From: Gammaproteobacteria bacterium
Lineage (GTDB): Bacteria; Pseudomonadota; Gammaproteobacteria; Halothiobacillales; Halothiobacillaceae
NCBI GenBank assembly: GCA_029335925.2
Contig: JARJMX020000148.1
Location: forward strand, 1-8,044
DNA length: 8,044 bases
Direction: 5' to 3'
Below, one piece after another: positions 1 through 6,209 of the stretch. The position numbers and the translations under genes were made by a program. Numbering within the stretch: the first letter of the stretch is position 1; each line of letters opens with the position of its first letter. The notes beneath the pieces are model-generated. The model had not been told where the DNA came from and did no database searches. It saw only the letters and a list, made by a program, of their open reading frames with translations.

Positions 1-559
1 CATTACGCAAATGTTGGAGCAGGCGCAGCCCGATCTCACGCAGCTGCTGCTCGTCATATTCAGCCGAGGTCAGAGCGATAGTCAGAATGGGGACATCATC
101 GACATTGATCGGCTTGACGATGGCCGGCATGGGAAGAGTGCCCGGCGGAGCCTTGTCGAGATTCTGCATCAACTGGTTATAAAGCTTGACCAAGCTGTCT
201 TCTTGGTTCTCGCCAACCTTGAAGGCCACGGTCACCACGCCAAAATCATGCGTGGAATAGCCATAGGTGTGGTCGACCCCCGGCAAGGCATTCATGATCG
301 CCCCAAGAGGCTGAACCACAAGCTGTTGAATCTCCTCCGGAGAGGCGCCAGGCTTGGGCACGATGATATTCGCGGCTGGGACGACGATCTTCGGATTGTA
401 TTCGCGCGGCGTCACCACCAGGGCCAGCAGGCCAGTAAGGAATAGCGCGATAATGATCAACAGCGTAATTTTGGAATGCAAAAACATACGGGCGAGCTTG
501 CCCGCAATGTTTAACTCGATTTTTTCAATTTTTTCATCATGGAGCGTTGCGTTCTGCAT
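1..559 (-). CDS. RND-family efflux pump inner-membrane subunit, N-terminal part (cut by window edge)
   Basis: This is the proton-driven inner-membrane pump of a tripartite efflux system. The first 186 codons are visible with no stop; the family is usually about 1,000 to 1,100 residues, so most of the gene lies beyond position 1. The protein starts MQNATLHDEKIEK, a short charged cytoplasmic leader. One hydrophobic helix follows at about residues 31-49 (ITLLIIIALFLTGLLALVV), which is TM1. Then come TPREYNP (50-56), PKPGASPEEIQQLVV (68-82) and ALPGVDHTYGY (91-101), typical of the first porter subdomain of the AcrB/HAE-type RND family (PF00873). A PLG (84-86) stands where relatives usually have PLE. 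The start lies 3 bp after the adaptor stop. Its Shine-Dalgarno match is weak (AAGG, 11 nt away), so translational coupling is likely. The start region is AT-rich compared with the rest of the window. Family assignment is strong; substrate (drug, solvent, metal or other) is not determinable, although the sequence looks more HAE-like than metal-type CzcA. Confidence 0.9.
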   Translation of the reverse strand, partial: MQNATLHDEKIEKIELNIAGKLARMFLHSKITLLIIIALFLTGLLALVVTPREYNPKIVVPAANIIVPKPGASPEEIQQLVVQPLGAIMNALPGVDHTYGYSTHDFGVVTVAFKVGENQEDSLVKLYNQLMQNLDKAPPGTLPMPAIVKPINVDDVPILTIALTSAEYDEQQLREIGLRLLQHLRN

Positions 560-562
560 GAT

Positions 563-1651
563 TTAGCTCGCCTTATCCACGACGATTTTGTCACCATTGA
601 GGACTTGACTTGCGCCTTCGACCACGACGCGCTCGCCAACCTTCAGCCCAGCGATGATCTCCACCATGCCATCGGCCTGCGATCCTGTCCGTACCATGCG
701 AAATTCGGCCAGACCATCATCTTTGACAACGAAGACACCTTTGATGCCAGCGCGCTGGACCACTGCACGCTCGGGTACCGAAATGACTTGGCGTGTACCA
801 AGCGTGAACAGTACACGAGCAAAGACACCGCTACGCAACCCTGGTGCCTCAACGTCCAATTTGACCGGATAGGTATGCGCTATCGGGTCAGCTGCTGGCG
901 AGAGTCGGGCGACTTTAGCAGTCAGAAGATGAGGCTGCCCTTCGATCTCCACCTGCACGACCATCCCTAGCTGAAGGCGACGAAAGATGGTTTCCGGCAC
1001 GCTGGTCTGCACCTGAAGGCGAGAGACGTCTTCGATAAGGACAATCGGATGCCCCGGCGCTGCAAGATCACCCTCATTGGCCAGCTTGGCAGTGACTACC
1101 CCATCGATCGGAGCAGCGACGCGCGTGTAAGCGAACTGGCCACGGGCCTGAGCCAGCCCAGCCTCAGCCTGAGCAACCCGGCTCTTGGCAACCTCCAGGT
1201 TCAGCTTCATCTTCTCGTACTGCTGACGATTGATAACCTGATCTTTGTAGAGCTGCTCAAAGCGCTCGAAATCAGCACGCGCATCGCGCAACGCGGCTTG
1301 TGCCTGCACCAACCCCTGCTCGGCCTGGGCTACGGCCCCTTGCACATCCACAGGGTCAATGACAAACAAAAGCTCGCCTTTTTTGATGGTTTGTCCTTCG
1401 ATGACATTCAAATCGCGGATGTAGCCCATCACACGCGAGGTTACTTTGACCGCGTCCTGAGCAACGACACTACCCGCGATAGGAATTTGCACCGCCATAT
1501 CAACCGGACGGATTTCTACAACGCTCGCGCGCATTTCACGCGCTGACGCAGGTTGCACCGTAGGGGGGGTAACCTCTTTCCCACAGCCTGCCACCAGCAC
1601 CGTCAGCGACAAAATAAAGGGCTTAACCTTCAAAACGAATGAGTTGCGCAT
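563..1651 (-). CDS. RND efflux periplasmic adaptor (membrane fusion protein, HlyD/AcrA type), lipoprotein
   Basis: This adaptor bridges the inner-membrane RND pump and the outer-membrane channel. It has 362 residues from the chosen start, normal for the family. The N-terminus is a lipoprotein signal: hydrophobic FILSLTVLV then VAGC, predicting lipidation at Cys23. The first barrel-sandwich half is at about 65-100 (VMGYIRDLNVIEGQTIKKGELLFVIDP). An alpha-helical coiled-coil hairpin follows at about 103-172, rich in Ala, Gln and Glu with a turn near YKDQVINRQQY. The second lipoyl half is at about 173-210 (TRVAAPIDGVVTAKLANEGD), then beta-barrel and membrane-proximal domains to the end (SVPERAVVQ; GLKVGERVVVEG). 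The reading frame is open further upstream to 1816, inside the channel gene, but the Met at 1651 is preferred. It has AAGGA 7 nt upstream, and the signal peptide starts there. The gap from the channel gene is 10 bp, and the pump gene follows 3 bp downstream. Confidence 0.93.
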   Translation of the reverse strand: MRNSFVLKVKPFILSLTVLVAGCGKEVTPPTVQPASAREMRASVVEIRPVDMAVQIPIAGSVVAQDAVKVTSRVMGYIRDLNVIEGQTIKKGELLFVIDPVDVQGAVAQAEQGLVQAQAALRDARADFERFEQLYKDQVINRQQYEKMKLNLEVAKSRVAQAEAGLAQARGQFAYTRVAAPIDGVVTAKLANEGDLAAPGHPIVLIEDVSRLQVQTSVPETIFRRLQLGMVVQVEIEGQPHLLTAKVARLSPAADPIAHTYPVKLDVEAPGLRSGVFARVLFTLGTRQVISVPERAVVQRAGIKGVFVVKDDGLAEFRMVRTGSQADGMVEIIAGLKVGERVVVEGASQVLNGDKIVVDKAS

Positions 1652-1658
1652 GACATAG

Positions 1659-1663
1659 TCCTT
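1659..1663 (-). promoter_or_regulatory. Ribosome binding site of the adaptor gene
   Basis: AAGGA lies 7 nt before the ATG at 1651 and shares two bases with the TAA stop of the upstream channel gene. It decides the adaptor start in favour of 1651 over in-frame Met codons near 1816, and suggests that ribosomes finishing the channel gene reinitiate here. Confidence 0.7.
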
Positions 1664-3050
1664 AGAGTTGTTCGACCGAGAGCAGGCCAACGGCGCGCTT
1701 GAGCTCAGCGCGCTGGACCACCTGCTCGTAACGGGCGGCGACCAGATCCGCTTGAGCCTTGTCAAGTTGAGTCTGCGCAGCCAAGAGTTCAATGATGGTC
1801 GCAAGCCCATTTTCATAACGTTTTTTTACCAAACGCTGGGCCTCTTCAGCCTGTTCGACCGCCAAACGACGTGCGGCCACGGCTTCATCGGCTTCATGCG
1901 CCTTGCGCTGCGCTTCACGCACCTGAAACTGGATGCCTTCCTCCGCCTGCCGTAGTTTGGCCGCAGTTTCGATGCGCGCAGCCTGAGCTCGATCCACAGC
2001 AGCGCTGGTACCACCGGCATCGAAGGCATTCCAGGACAACACGCCAGCTACGGTGTAGGAGGATGACTCAAAGCCGAACGTCTTGTCGTTCCAGTCCTGG
2101 CGCAACAGGATATTGAATTGTGGTAACAAGCCAGCCCGAGCGACGTCGACATTGGCGCTCATGCCCTCCAGTTGATGACGCAAGGCTTGCAGAGCAGGAT
2201 GAGCATCCTTCGCCTTTTGCTGCAGCTCAGACACCTCCCCCAACAGCGGCTGCGGCACGAACTCTGGGCCGACATCAAGGGGGGCTTCCAGGGGCATACC
2301 GAGCAACAGGTGCAACTGGTCAAGCGCAGCGGCCTCCGTGTTGCGTGCGCGGGCAAGCTGCAACTTCACATCATCCAGATGGACCTGAGCCGTCAGAACA
2401 TCACTCTTGACCGCCATGCCCTGCTGCAACAAGCGATCTGTGATACGCACGTACTCCTCAGCAGCCGCCTTCGCCTGCTCGGCCACCTTTACATAGGCAC
2501 GTGCTGTATGCACCCCTTGGTAGGCCATCAAGACATTCTTAATCAACATTTGCCGCGCATGAGCATCGCCCGCCTGGGCCGCACGGGTGTAGGCGCGTGC
2601 CTGGCGCACGTAGCTTTCGACCATGCCGCCGTTGTAGACCGGCACCAGCACCTCGATGCGGGTGTTGATATTGCCCATCCCCCCCGGATGATTGAGATCA
2701 TGCGGAGCAACCGAAAGGACTGTGGGATTGGCCGGATTGAATTCACCGGCACCGAAGTCACCAAAGGTAGCTTGGCGCTGACTCAGCTTGAGGCCGAAGG
2801 CGTTGAGGGCATCGTTGGTGTAGGTCCCCGTCATCGATAGGTTCACCTTCGGGAGGTGGTTAGCTTCAGCCTGACGCACGGCCGCTTGGGCCTGACCGAT
2901 TTGCGCTTGGCTGATCTCGATGTCCGGATTCTGGCTCAGCGCACGCTCGACACATTGCTGGAGGTTCAAGGTCTCAGCCTGCGCGACTTGTCCCAGCATC
3001 GCGAGCGTTACACCGAGAACCAAGGGCCGGAGGGCGTGTTTCTCACTCAT
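1662..3050 (-). CDS. TolC-family outer-membrane efflux channel protein
   Basis: This is the outer-membrane exit duct of the tripartite pump, acting as a trimer that spans the outer membrane and periplasm. It has 462 residues, usual for the OEP/TolC family (PF02321). Residues 1-25 look like a Sec signal peptide (hydrophobic LVLGVTLAMLGQV, then AQA before Glu26). Two homologous halves follow, each long alpha-helical with a beta segment. The first is about 28-250 (LNLQQCVERALSQNPDI; VLVPVYNGG at 134-142; GMAVKSDVLTAQV at 211-223). The second is about 275-458 (LSWNAFDAGG at 338-347; YENGLATIIELLAAQTQLDKAQ-type segment at 412-433, a typical family signature). Helices are rich in Ala, Gln, Glu and Arg, as expected for coiled coils. 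It is the first gene of the efflux operon, 218 bp after rlpA, with its own likely promoter and AAGGA 10 nt before the ATG. It resembles channels encoded with dedicated RND pumps; whether it also serves other pumps, as E. coli TolC does, cannot be seen. Confidence 0.94.
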   Translation of the reverse strand: MSEKHALRPLVLGVTLAMLGQVAQAETLNLQQCVERALSQNPDIEISQAQIGQAQAAVRQAEANHLPKVNLSMTGTYTNDALNAFGLKLSQRQATFGDFGAGEFNPANPTVLSVAPHDLNHPGGMGNINTRIEVLVPVYNGGMVESYVRQARAYTRAAQAGDAHARQMLIKNVLMAYQGVHTARAYVKVAEQAKAAAEEYVRITDRLLQQGMAVKSDVLTAQVHLDDVKLQLARARNTEAAALDQLHLLLGMPLEAPLDVGPEFVPQPLLGEVSELQQKAKDAHPALQALRHQLEGMSANVDVARAGLLPQFNILLRQDWNDKTFGFESSSYTVAGVLSWNAFDAGGTSAAVDRAQAARIETAAKLRQAEEGIQFQVREAQRKAHEADEAVAARRLAVEQAEEAQRLVKKRYENGLATIIELLAAQTQLDKAQADLVAARYEQVVQRAELKRAVGLLSVEQL

Positions 3051-3060
3051 GTTTATTGGA

Positions 3061-3065
3061 TCCTT
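3061..3065 (-). promoter_or_regulatory. Ribosome binding site of the TolC-family gene
   Basis: AAGGA (in GAGAAGGAT) is 10 nt before the ATG at 3050, slightly longer spacing than ideal. No better candidate exists in the leader, and the following signal peptide supports this start. Confidence 0.55.
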
Positions 3066-3092
3066 CTCGCACTGCTTGCGCGGCGCGCATAA

Positions 3093-3108
3093 ATTAGTTG
3101 GCGCTAAT
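3093..3108. promoter_or_regulatory. Candidate repressor operator (inverted repeat) for the efflux operon
   Basis: On the minus strand the sequence reads ATTAG-CGCCAA-CTAAT: perfect 5-bp arms around a 6-nt spacer. It overlaps the proposed -10 box by three bases and covers the expected transcription start near 3099, the classic position for repression by steric block. Efflux operons are commonly controlled by TetR- or MarR-family dimers binding such sites, but no regulator gene is in the window, so the partner is unknown. Short arms mean chance occurrence is possible. Confidence 0.4.
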
Positions 3109-3135
3109 ATACTTAGAATCTATGACCACAGGCAA
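3106..3135 (-). promoter_or_regulatory. Predicted sigma-70 promoter of the efflux operon
   Basis: On the minus strand TTGCCT (3135-3130) is followed after 18 bp by TATATT (3111-3106), a reasonable match to TTGACA/TATAAT. It lies in the AT-richest part of the gap, about 55 bp before the channel start codon, giving a leader of about 50 nt. The efflux genes therefore can be transcribed independently of the upstream cell-wall cluster. This is a by-eye prediction. Confidence 0.45.
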
Positions 3136-3176
3136 CTAGAGTCGTGCCTGCACTCAACCCCACCGCCACCATGGTT

Positions 3177-3195
3177 AAAAAGCCCACGGCGGGGC
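3177..3195 (-). terminator. Weak candidate intrinsic terminator after rlpA
   Basis: On the minus strand GCCC (3195-3192), loop CGCCGT, GGGC (3185-3182) is followed immediately by five T's (3181-3177). The position is right, between the rlpA stop and the efflux promoter. The stem has only 4 strong pairs, so termination may be partial and some read-through from the cell-wall operon is possible. Confidence 0.35.
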
Positions 3196-3220
3196 ATGCT
3201 GAAAGGAACCACACCGCCCT

Positions 3221-3247
3221 GCCCCCGACCATAAGCGCCGAGGGGGC
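3221..3247 (-). other. GC-rich hairpin in the 3' untranslated region of rlpA
   Basis: On the minus strand GCCCCC (3247-3242) and GGGGGC (3226-3221) form a perfect 6-bp all-GC stem with a 15-nt loop, starting 22 bp after the rlpA stop. No T-tract follows, so it is not a standard intrinsic terminator. It could shield the mRNA 3' end or help pausing before the weaker hairpin at 3177-3195. Function is inferred from position only. Confidence 0.35.
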
Positions 3248-3268
3248 GGCCGCGAAATGGCTGAGCGC

Positions 3269-4045
3269 TCAATCCACCACGATATGCCGACCATAGACCC
3301 CTAACCCATCAAGCTGGCGGGCGAGCTCATCCGCCTGCTCTACCGAACCAAGGGGGCCAATCCGAACGCGGTGCAGACCATCGGGACGGCGGGTAACATT
3401 GACTTGGTCGATGCGGGCCGAGGCCAAGCGTAGGCGCAAACGTTCAGCATTATTGGGGTCGGCAAAGGCACCCACCTGCAAAAAGACGTTACGCCCCCAC
3501 TCCGGCACCGGGGTGGCGAGCTGAACGGGGGCATCGTCCGGCTGCTGGGGTGGCGGCTGATCCACATCAAGATGTCGCACCTCGACTAAGGCCGTGCCTG
3601 ACTCAATCAGGCCAAGCTTCTGCGCCGCGGCATAAGAGAGGTCGATGATGCGGTTGTCATGGAAGGGGCCTCGATCGTTCACCCGCACCACGGCTCGCTT
3701 GCCGTTCTGGAGGTTCGTCACCTCGACGTAGCAGGGAATGCGCAAGGTCTTGTGCGCCGCGGTCATCGCGTACATGTCATACAGCTCACCTGCTGAGGCG
3801 CGCTTGCCGTGAAAACCAGGGCCATACCAGGAGGCGATACCCGTCTCTCGATAGCCGCGGTTGTCCTTCATCACCTCATAGCGCTGACCGAGCACCTCGT
3901 AGGAGTCCGGGTTGCCATACTTGCTGTAGGGTTCGGGGCGAGGGACGGCGTCCCGCACGACCGACGTGCTGGAGCAGCCCGACAACACCACCGCCACGCT
4001 GACTACCCAAACGAGCGGGTACCAAGAGATAACGGATCTTCTCAT
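3269..4045 (-). CDS. rlpA: RlpA-type lipoprotein: DPBB lytic transglycosylase domain plus SPOR domain
   Basis: RlpA is an outer-membrane lipoprotein at division sites; the Pseudomonas aeruginosa enzyme is a lytic transglycosylase acting on glycan strands stripped of stem peptides. This copy has 258 residues. The signal peptide ends in LSGC, predicting lipidation at Cys24. A double-psi beta-barrel domain spans about 68-158 (GIASWYGPGFHGKRASAGELYD at 69-90; AMTAAHKTLRIP at 93-104; VRVNDRGPF at 120-128). Glu87, Asp90, His98 and Asp124 keep the spacing of residues that, from memory, matter in the P. aeruginosa enzyme (E120, D123, H131, D157), so activity is plausible. A proline-rich linker (163-180) leads to a C-terminal SPOR domain at about 185-258 (VFLQVGAFADPNNAERL; VRIGPLGSVEQAD), which binds denuded glycan at the septum. 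The start overlaps the mltB stop by 4 bp (ATGA), and rlpA is the last gene of the cluster. Its TGA stop lies in a perfect 10-bp palindrome. Confidence 0.95.
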   Translation of the reverse strand: MRRSVISWYPLVWVVSVAVVLSGCSSTSVVRDAVPRPEPYSKYGNPDSYEVLGQRYEVMKDNRGYRETGIASWYGPGFHGKRASAGELYDMYAMTAAHKTLRIPCYVEVTNLQNGKRAVVRVNDRGPFHDNRIIDLSYAAAQKLGLIESGTALVEVRHLDVDQPPPQQPDDAPVQLATPVPEWGRNVFLQVGAFADPNNAERLRLRLASARIDQVNVTRRPDGLHRVRIGPLGSVEQADELARQLDGLGVYGRHIVVD

Positions 4046-5067
4046 ATCCCCTGGGTCTCCATAATCTTGACCCGCTCACGGATCGCCTGCGCCAACTGCC
4101 AGACGGCCATGGCGTAGTGCGCGCTGTGGTTATAACGGGTGATGACGTAGAAGTTGGGCAGGCCAACCCAGAAGGTCTCACCTGCCTCCTCCCGGAAAGG
4201 GATCAGCATGGCAGGCGTAGCATCATCGCCCGGCGGCAGCGATACGCCGGCCTTGCGTAACTCACCCAGGCTGGTCTTGGCGGCAAGATCGCGTCCACGG
4301 TTCACCAAGCTCTCCAGGCGCGCCGGCTCGGCCAGCTCGACCGGCCAGGCTACCTCGCCCCCCGGTTGCCAACCGTGGCGCACGAAGTAGTTGGCAACAC
4401 TCGCCAGCACGTCATCGATACTCGACCAAAGGTCGCGGCGGCCATCACCATCGCCATCAACCGCGAAGTTGCGGTAACTCGATGGCATGAACTGCGGCAT
4501 GCCCATCGCGCCGGCATAGGAGCCTTTCACTTCAGTGAGCGGCATCTTTTCATCCCTAGCCAGGAGGAAGAACTGTTCCAGCTCCTTGCGGAAGAAAGAG
4601 GCGCGCGGCGGATAGTCGAAGGCCAGGGTAGCGAGCACATCGAGCACGGTATAGCGGCCCACATTGCGCCCGTAGTCGGTCTCTACGCCGACAATGGCGA
4701 CCAGGATCTCGGCCGGCACGCCATATTGCCGCTCAAGCTGCGCAAGCCTATCGGCATGCTCACGCCAGAACTTAGCCCCATCTGCGATGCGTTTCTCGGT
4801 GAGGAAGATCGGCCGGTACTGATACCACGGCTTGGCTTCGGTCGGCCGACTCATGGCCTCGATGATGGAAGGTTGGGGGCGCACCAAGGCTAGAGCCGCA
4901 CGCACTTCCGCCTCGTCCAGGCCGTTGCGCTCGCTGATCTCACGCGCAAAGGCCCGTACGTCATCACGCCCAGCGAAGCCCTGAGACGCCAGCACGGCAC
5001 AGCTCGCCAGCAAGCTCGTCATGACGGCGGGGATCAACACGATCGGAAGCAATCGATGCATGTTCAT
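4042..5067 (-). CDS. mltB: Membrane-bound lytic murein transglycosylase B
   Basis: MltB cleaves the glycan strand of peptidoglycan between MurNAc and GlcNAc, forming 1,6-anhydroMurNAc ends, and is normally anchored to the outer membrane from the periplasmic side. The protein has 341 residues, about normal. The N-terminus is hydrophobic and ends in LLASC, predicting lipidation at Cys23. The core holds the family signatures: VGVETDYGRNVG (127-137) with Glu129 as the expected catalytic acid, FFRKELEQFFLL (158-169), GAMGMPQFMPSSYRNFAVDGDGDG (186-209) and YNHSAHYAMAV (312-322). DGDGDGRRDLW (204-214) corresponds to the EF-hand-like calcium loop known in E. coli Slt35. The start at 5067 overlaps the rodA stop by 4 bp (ATGA), but the Met at 5061 has better Shine-Dalgarno spacing (AGG 8 nt away) and may be the real start. 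The stop overlaps the rlpA start by 4 bp. Confidence 0.96.
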   Translation of the reverse strand: MNMHRLLPIVLIPAVMTSLLASCAVLASQGFAGRDDVRAFAREISERNGLDEAEVRAALALVRPQPSIIEAMSRPTEAKPWYQYRPIFLTEKRIADGAKFWREHADRLAQLERQYGVPAEILVAIVGVETDYGRNVGRYTVLDVLATLAFDYPPRASFFRKELEQFFLLARDEKMPLTEVKGSYAGAMGMPQFMPSSYRNFAVDGDGDGRRDLWSSIDDVLASVANYFVRHGWQPGGEVAWPVELAEPARLESLVNRGRDLAAKTSLGELRKAGVSLPPGDDATPAMLIPFREEAGETFWVGLPNFYVITRYNHSAHYAMAVWQLAQAIRERVKIMETQGI

Positions 5068-6209
5068 CGCCTGGCGAGGAAGGGTCGATGACTATGGATG
5101 GACATGAGCATACCGAAACCCACCATGAGGGTCACCATAGCCGTCCCACCGTAGCTGACCAACGGCAGCGGCACACCAACGACGGGCAAGAGGCCAGTCA
5201 CCATGCCGGTGTTGACAAATACGTAAACGAAAAAACTGAGGCTCAGACTGCCTGCGAGCAAACGCCCGTAAATGCTCGGGGCGTTGACGGTGATGATGAG
5301 ACCACGCAGAACGATGAACAGGTATAAAGCAAGGAGCAACAGCACTCCGATCAGGCCGAATTCCTCAGCAAATACCGCGAAAATGAAATCAGTATGTCCT
5401 TCCGGGAGAAAATTCAGACTGGCCTGAGTGCTATTGAGCCAACCCTTGCCGAACACGCCACCGGAGCCAATGGCGATCTTCGACTGGATGATGTGGTAGC
5501 CGGCGCCGAGTGGATCGGCCTCCGGGTCCAGCAGGGTCAGCACCCGCTGGCGCTGGTAGTCGTGCATGACAAAGTTCCACATCACCGGGATGATCGCAGC
5601 CAAGGCCACGAGCCCGCCGACGATATAGCGCCAGGATAGGCCCGCGAGCAGCAGCACGAAGATGCCCGCCGCCCCCACCAGCAGAGCGGTGCCGAGATCG
5701 GGCTGGAGTATGATCAGTCCCATTGGTACTATCACCAGCACCAGACTCACCAGTACATCGAGAGGACGCGGCGGCAGCGGCCGGTGGACCAGATACCAAG
5801 CCGTCATCATTGGCACCGCGAGCTTCATGATCTCGGACGGCTGGAAACGGACAAAGCCGAGGTCCAGCCAGCGCTGAGCCCCCTTGCCAATGTGGCCGAA
5901 CAGATCGACCGCGAATAACAAGACGAGCCCCACCCCGAACAGCCAGGGCGACCAGAACTGATAGATACGCGGCGGAATACGCGCCATGATCAGCATCAAC
6001 GCAAGGCCGAGGCCGATGCGCATACCCAGGCTGGTGAGCTGCTGCAGGCTTTGATGGGAGGCGCTGTACACTGTCACCACACTGACCCCGAGCAAAAGGA
6101 GCAAGGCGAATAGTAACCAGGGGTCCAGGCACAACCAGCGGAATAGCACCCCTTTTTCCTCGCGGTAGGGCTGTTGTGCGCGGTTCCAGCCCTCACGCAG
6201 TATCGACAT
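5064..6209 (-). CDS. rodA: Rod-shape-determining SEDS peptidoglycan glycosyltransferase RodA
   Basis: RodA polymerises lipid II into glycan strands in the inner membrane and works in a complex with PBP2 (the preceding gene), guided by MreB. The protein has 381 residues and about ten hydrophobic segments, the first near 31-49. SEDS family marks are clear: GKGAQRWLDLGFVRFQPSE (108-126), LQPDLGTA (168-175), FLPEGHTDFIFAVFAEEFG (267-285) and the C-terminal signature NTGMVTGLLPVVGVPLPLVSYGG (333-355). Asp274 in the GHTD segment corresponds to the conserved catalytic aspartate (D262 in E. coli RodA). Identification as RodA rather than FtsW rests on the adjacent PBP2 gene and on the close sequence resemblance. 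The start shares one base with the mrdA stop (TGATG). A strong GGGGGAGGG stretch (6224-6216) precedes it by 6 nt, so the start is well supported and translation is probably coupled to mrdA. Confidence 0.97.
   Translation of the reverse strand: MSILREGWNRAQQPYREEKGVLFRWLCLDPWLLFALLLLLGVSVVTVYSASHQSLQQLTSLGMRIGLGLALMLIMARIPPRIYQFWSPWLFGVGLVLLFAVDLFGHIGKGAQRWLDLGFVRFQPSEIMKLAVPMMTAWYLVHRPLPPRPLDVLVSLVLVIVPMGLIILQPDLGTALLVGAAGIFVLLLAGLSWRYIVGGLVALAAIIPVMWNFVMHDYQRQRVLTLLDPEADPLGAGYHIIQSKIAIGSGGVFGKGWLNSTQASLNFLPEGHTDFIFAVFAEEFGLIGVLLLLALYLFIVLRGLIITVNAPSIYGRLLAGSLSLSFFVYVFVNTGMVTGLLPVVGVPLPLVSYGGTAMVTLMVGFGMLMSIHSHRPFLARR

Noticed and set aside
11..445. 144-codon open frame on the plus strand at the left edge
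   Set aside because: It lies antisense to the RND pump gene, whose conserved motifs occupy the minus strand continuously from 559 to 1.
748..1721. 16-bp identical sequence CAGCGCGCTGGACCAC at 748-763 and 1706-1721
   Set aside because: Each copy encodes VVQRA in its own gene (adaptor and channel, minus strand). The likeness is limited to this short stretch and looks coincidental rather than a mobile or regulatory repeat.
1652..1816. In-frame upstream extension of the adaptor gene by 55 codons into the channel gene
   Set aside because: The extension has no lipoprotein or adaptor character, overlaps conserved TolC-family sequence, and the Met at 1651 has a good ribosome binding site and begins a clear lipoprotein signal peptide.
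2172..2840. 222-codon open frame on the plus strand inside the TolC-family gene
   Set aside because: It is antisense to a well-supported gene, has no recognisable domain, and long antisense frames are expected in GC-rich coding DNA.
5431..6132. 233-codon open frame on the minus strand inside rodA
   Set aside because: It is a shifted-frame shadow of RodA; its sequence is low in hydrophobic segments and rich in Arg, Gly and Ala, as expected from out-of-frame reading of GC-rich DNA.
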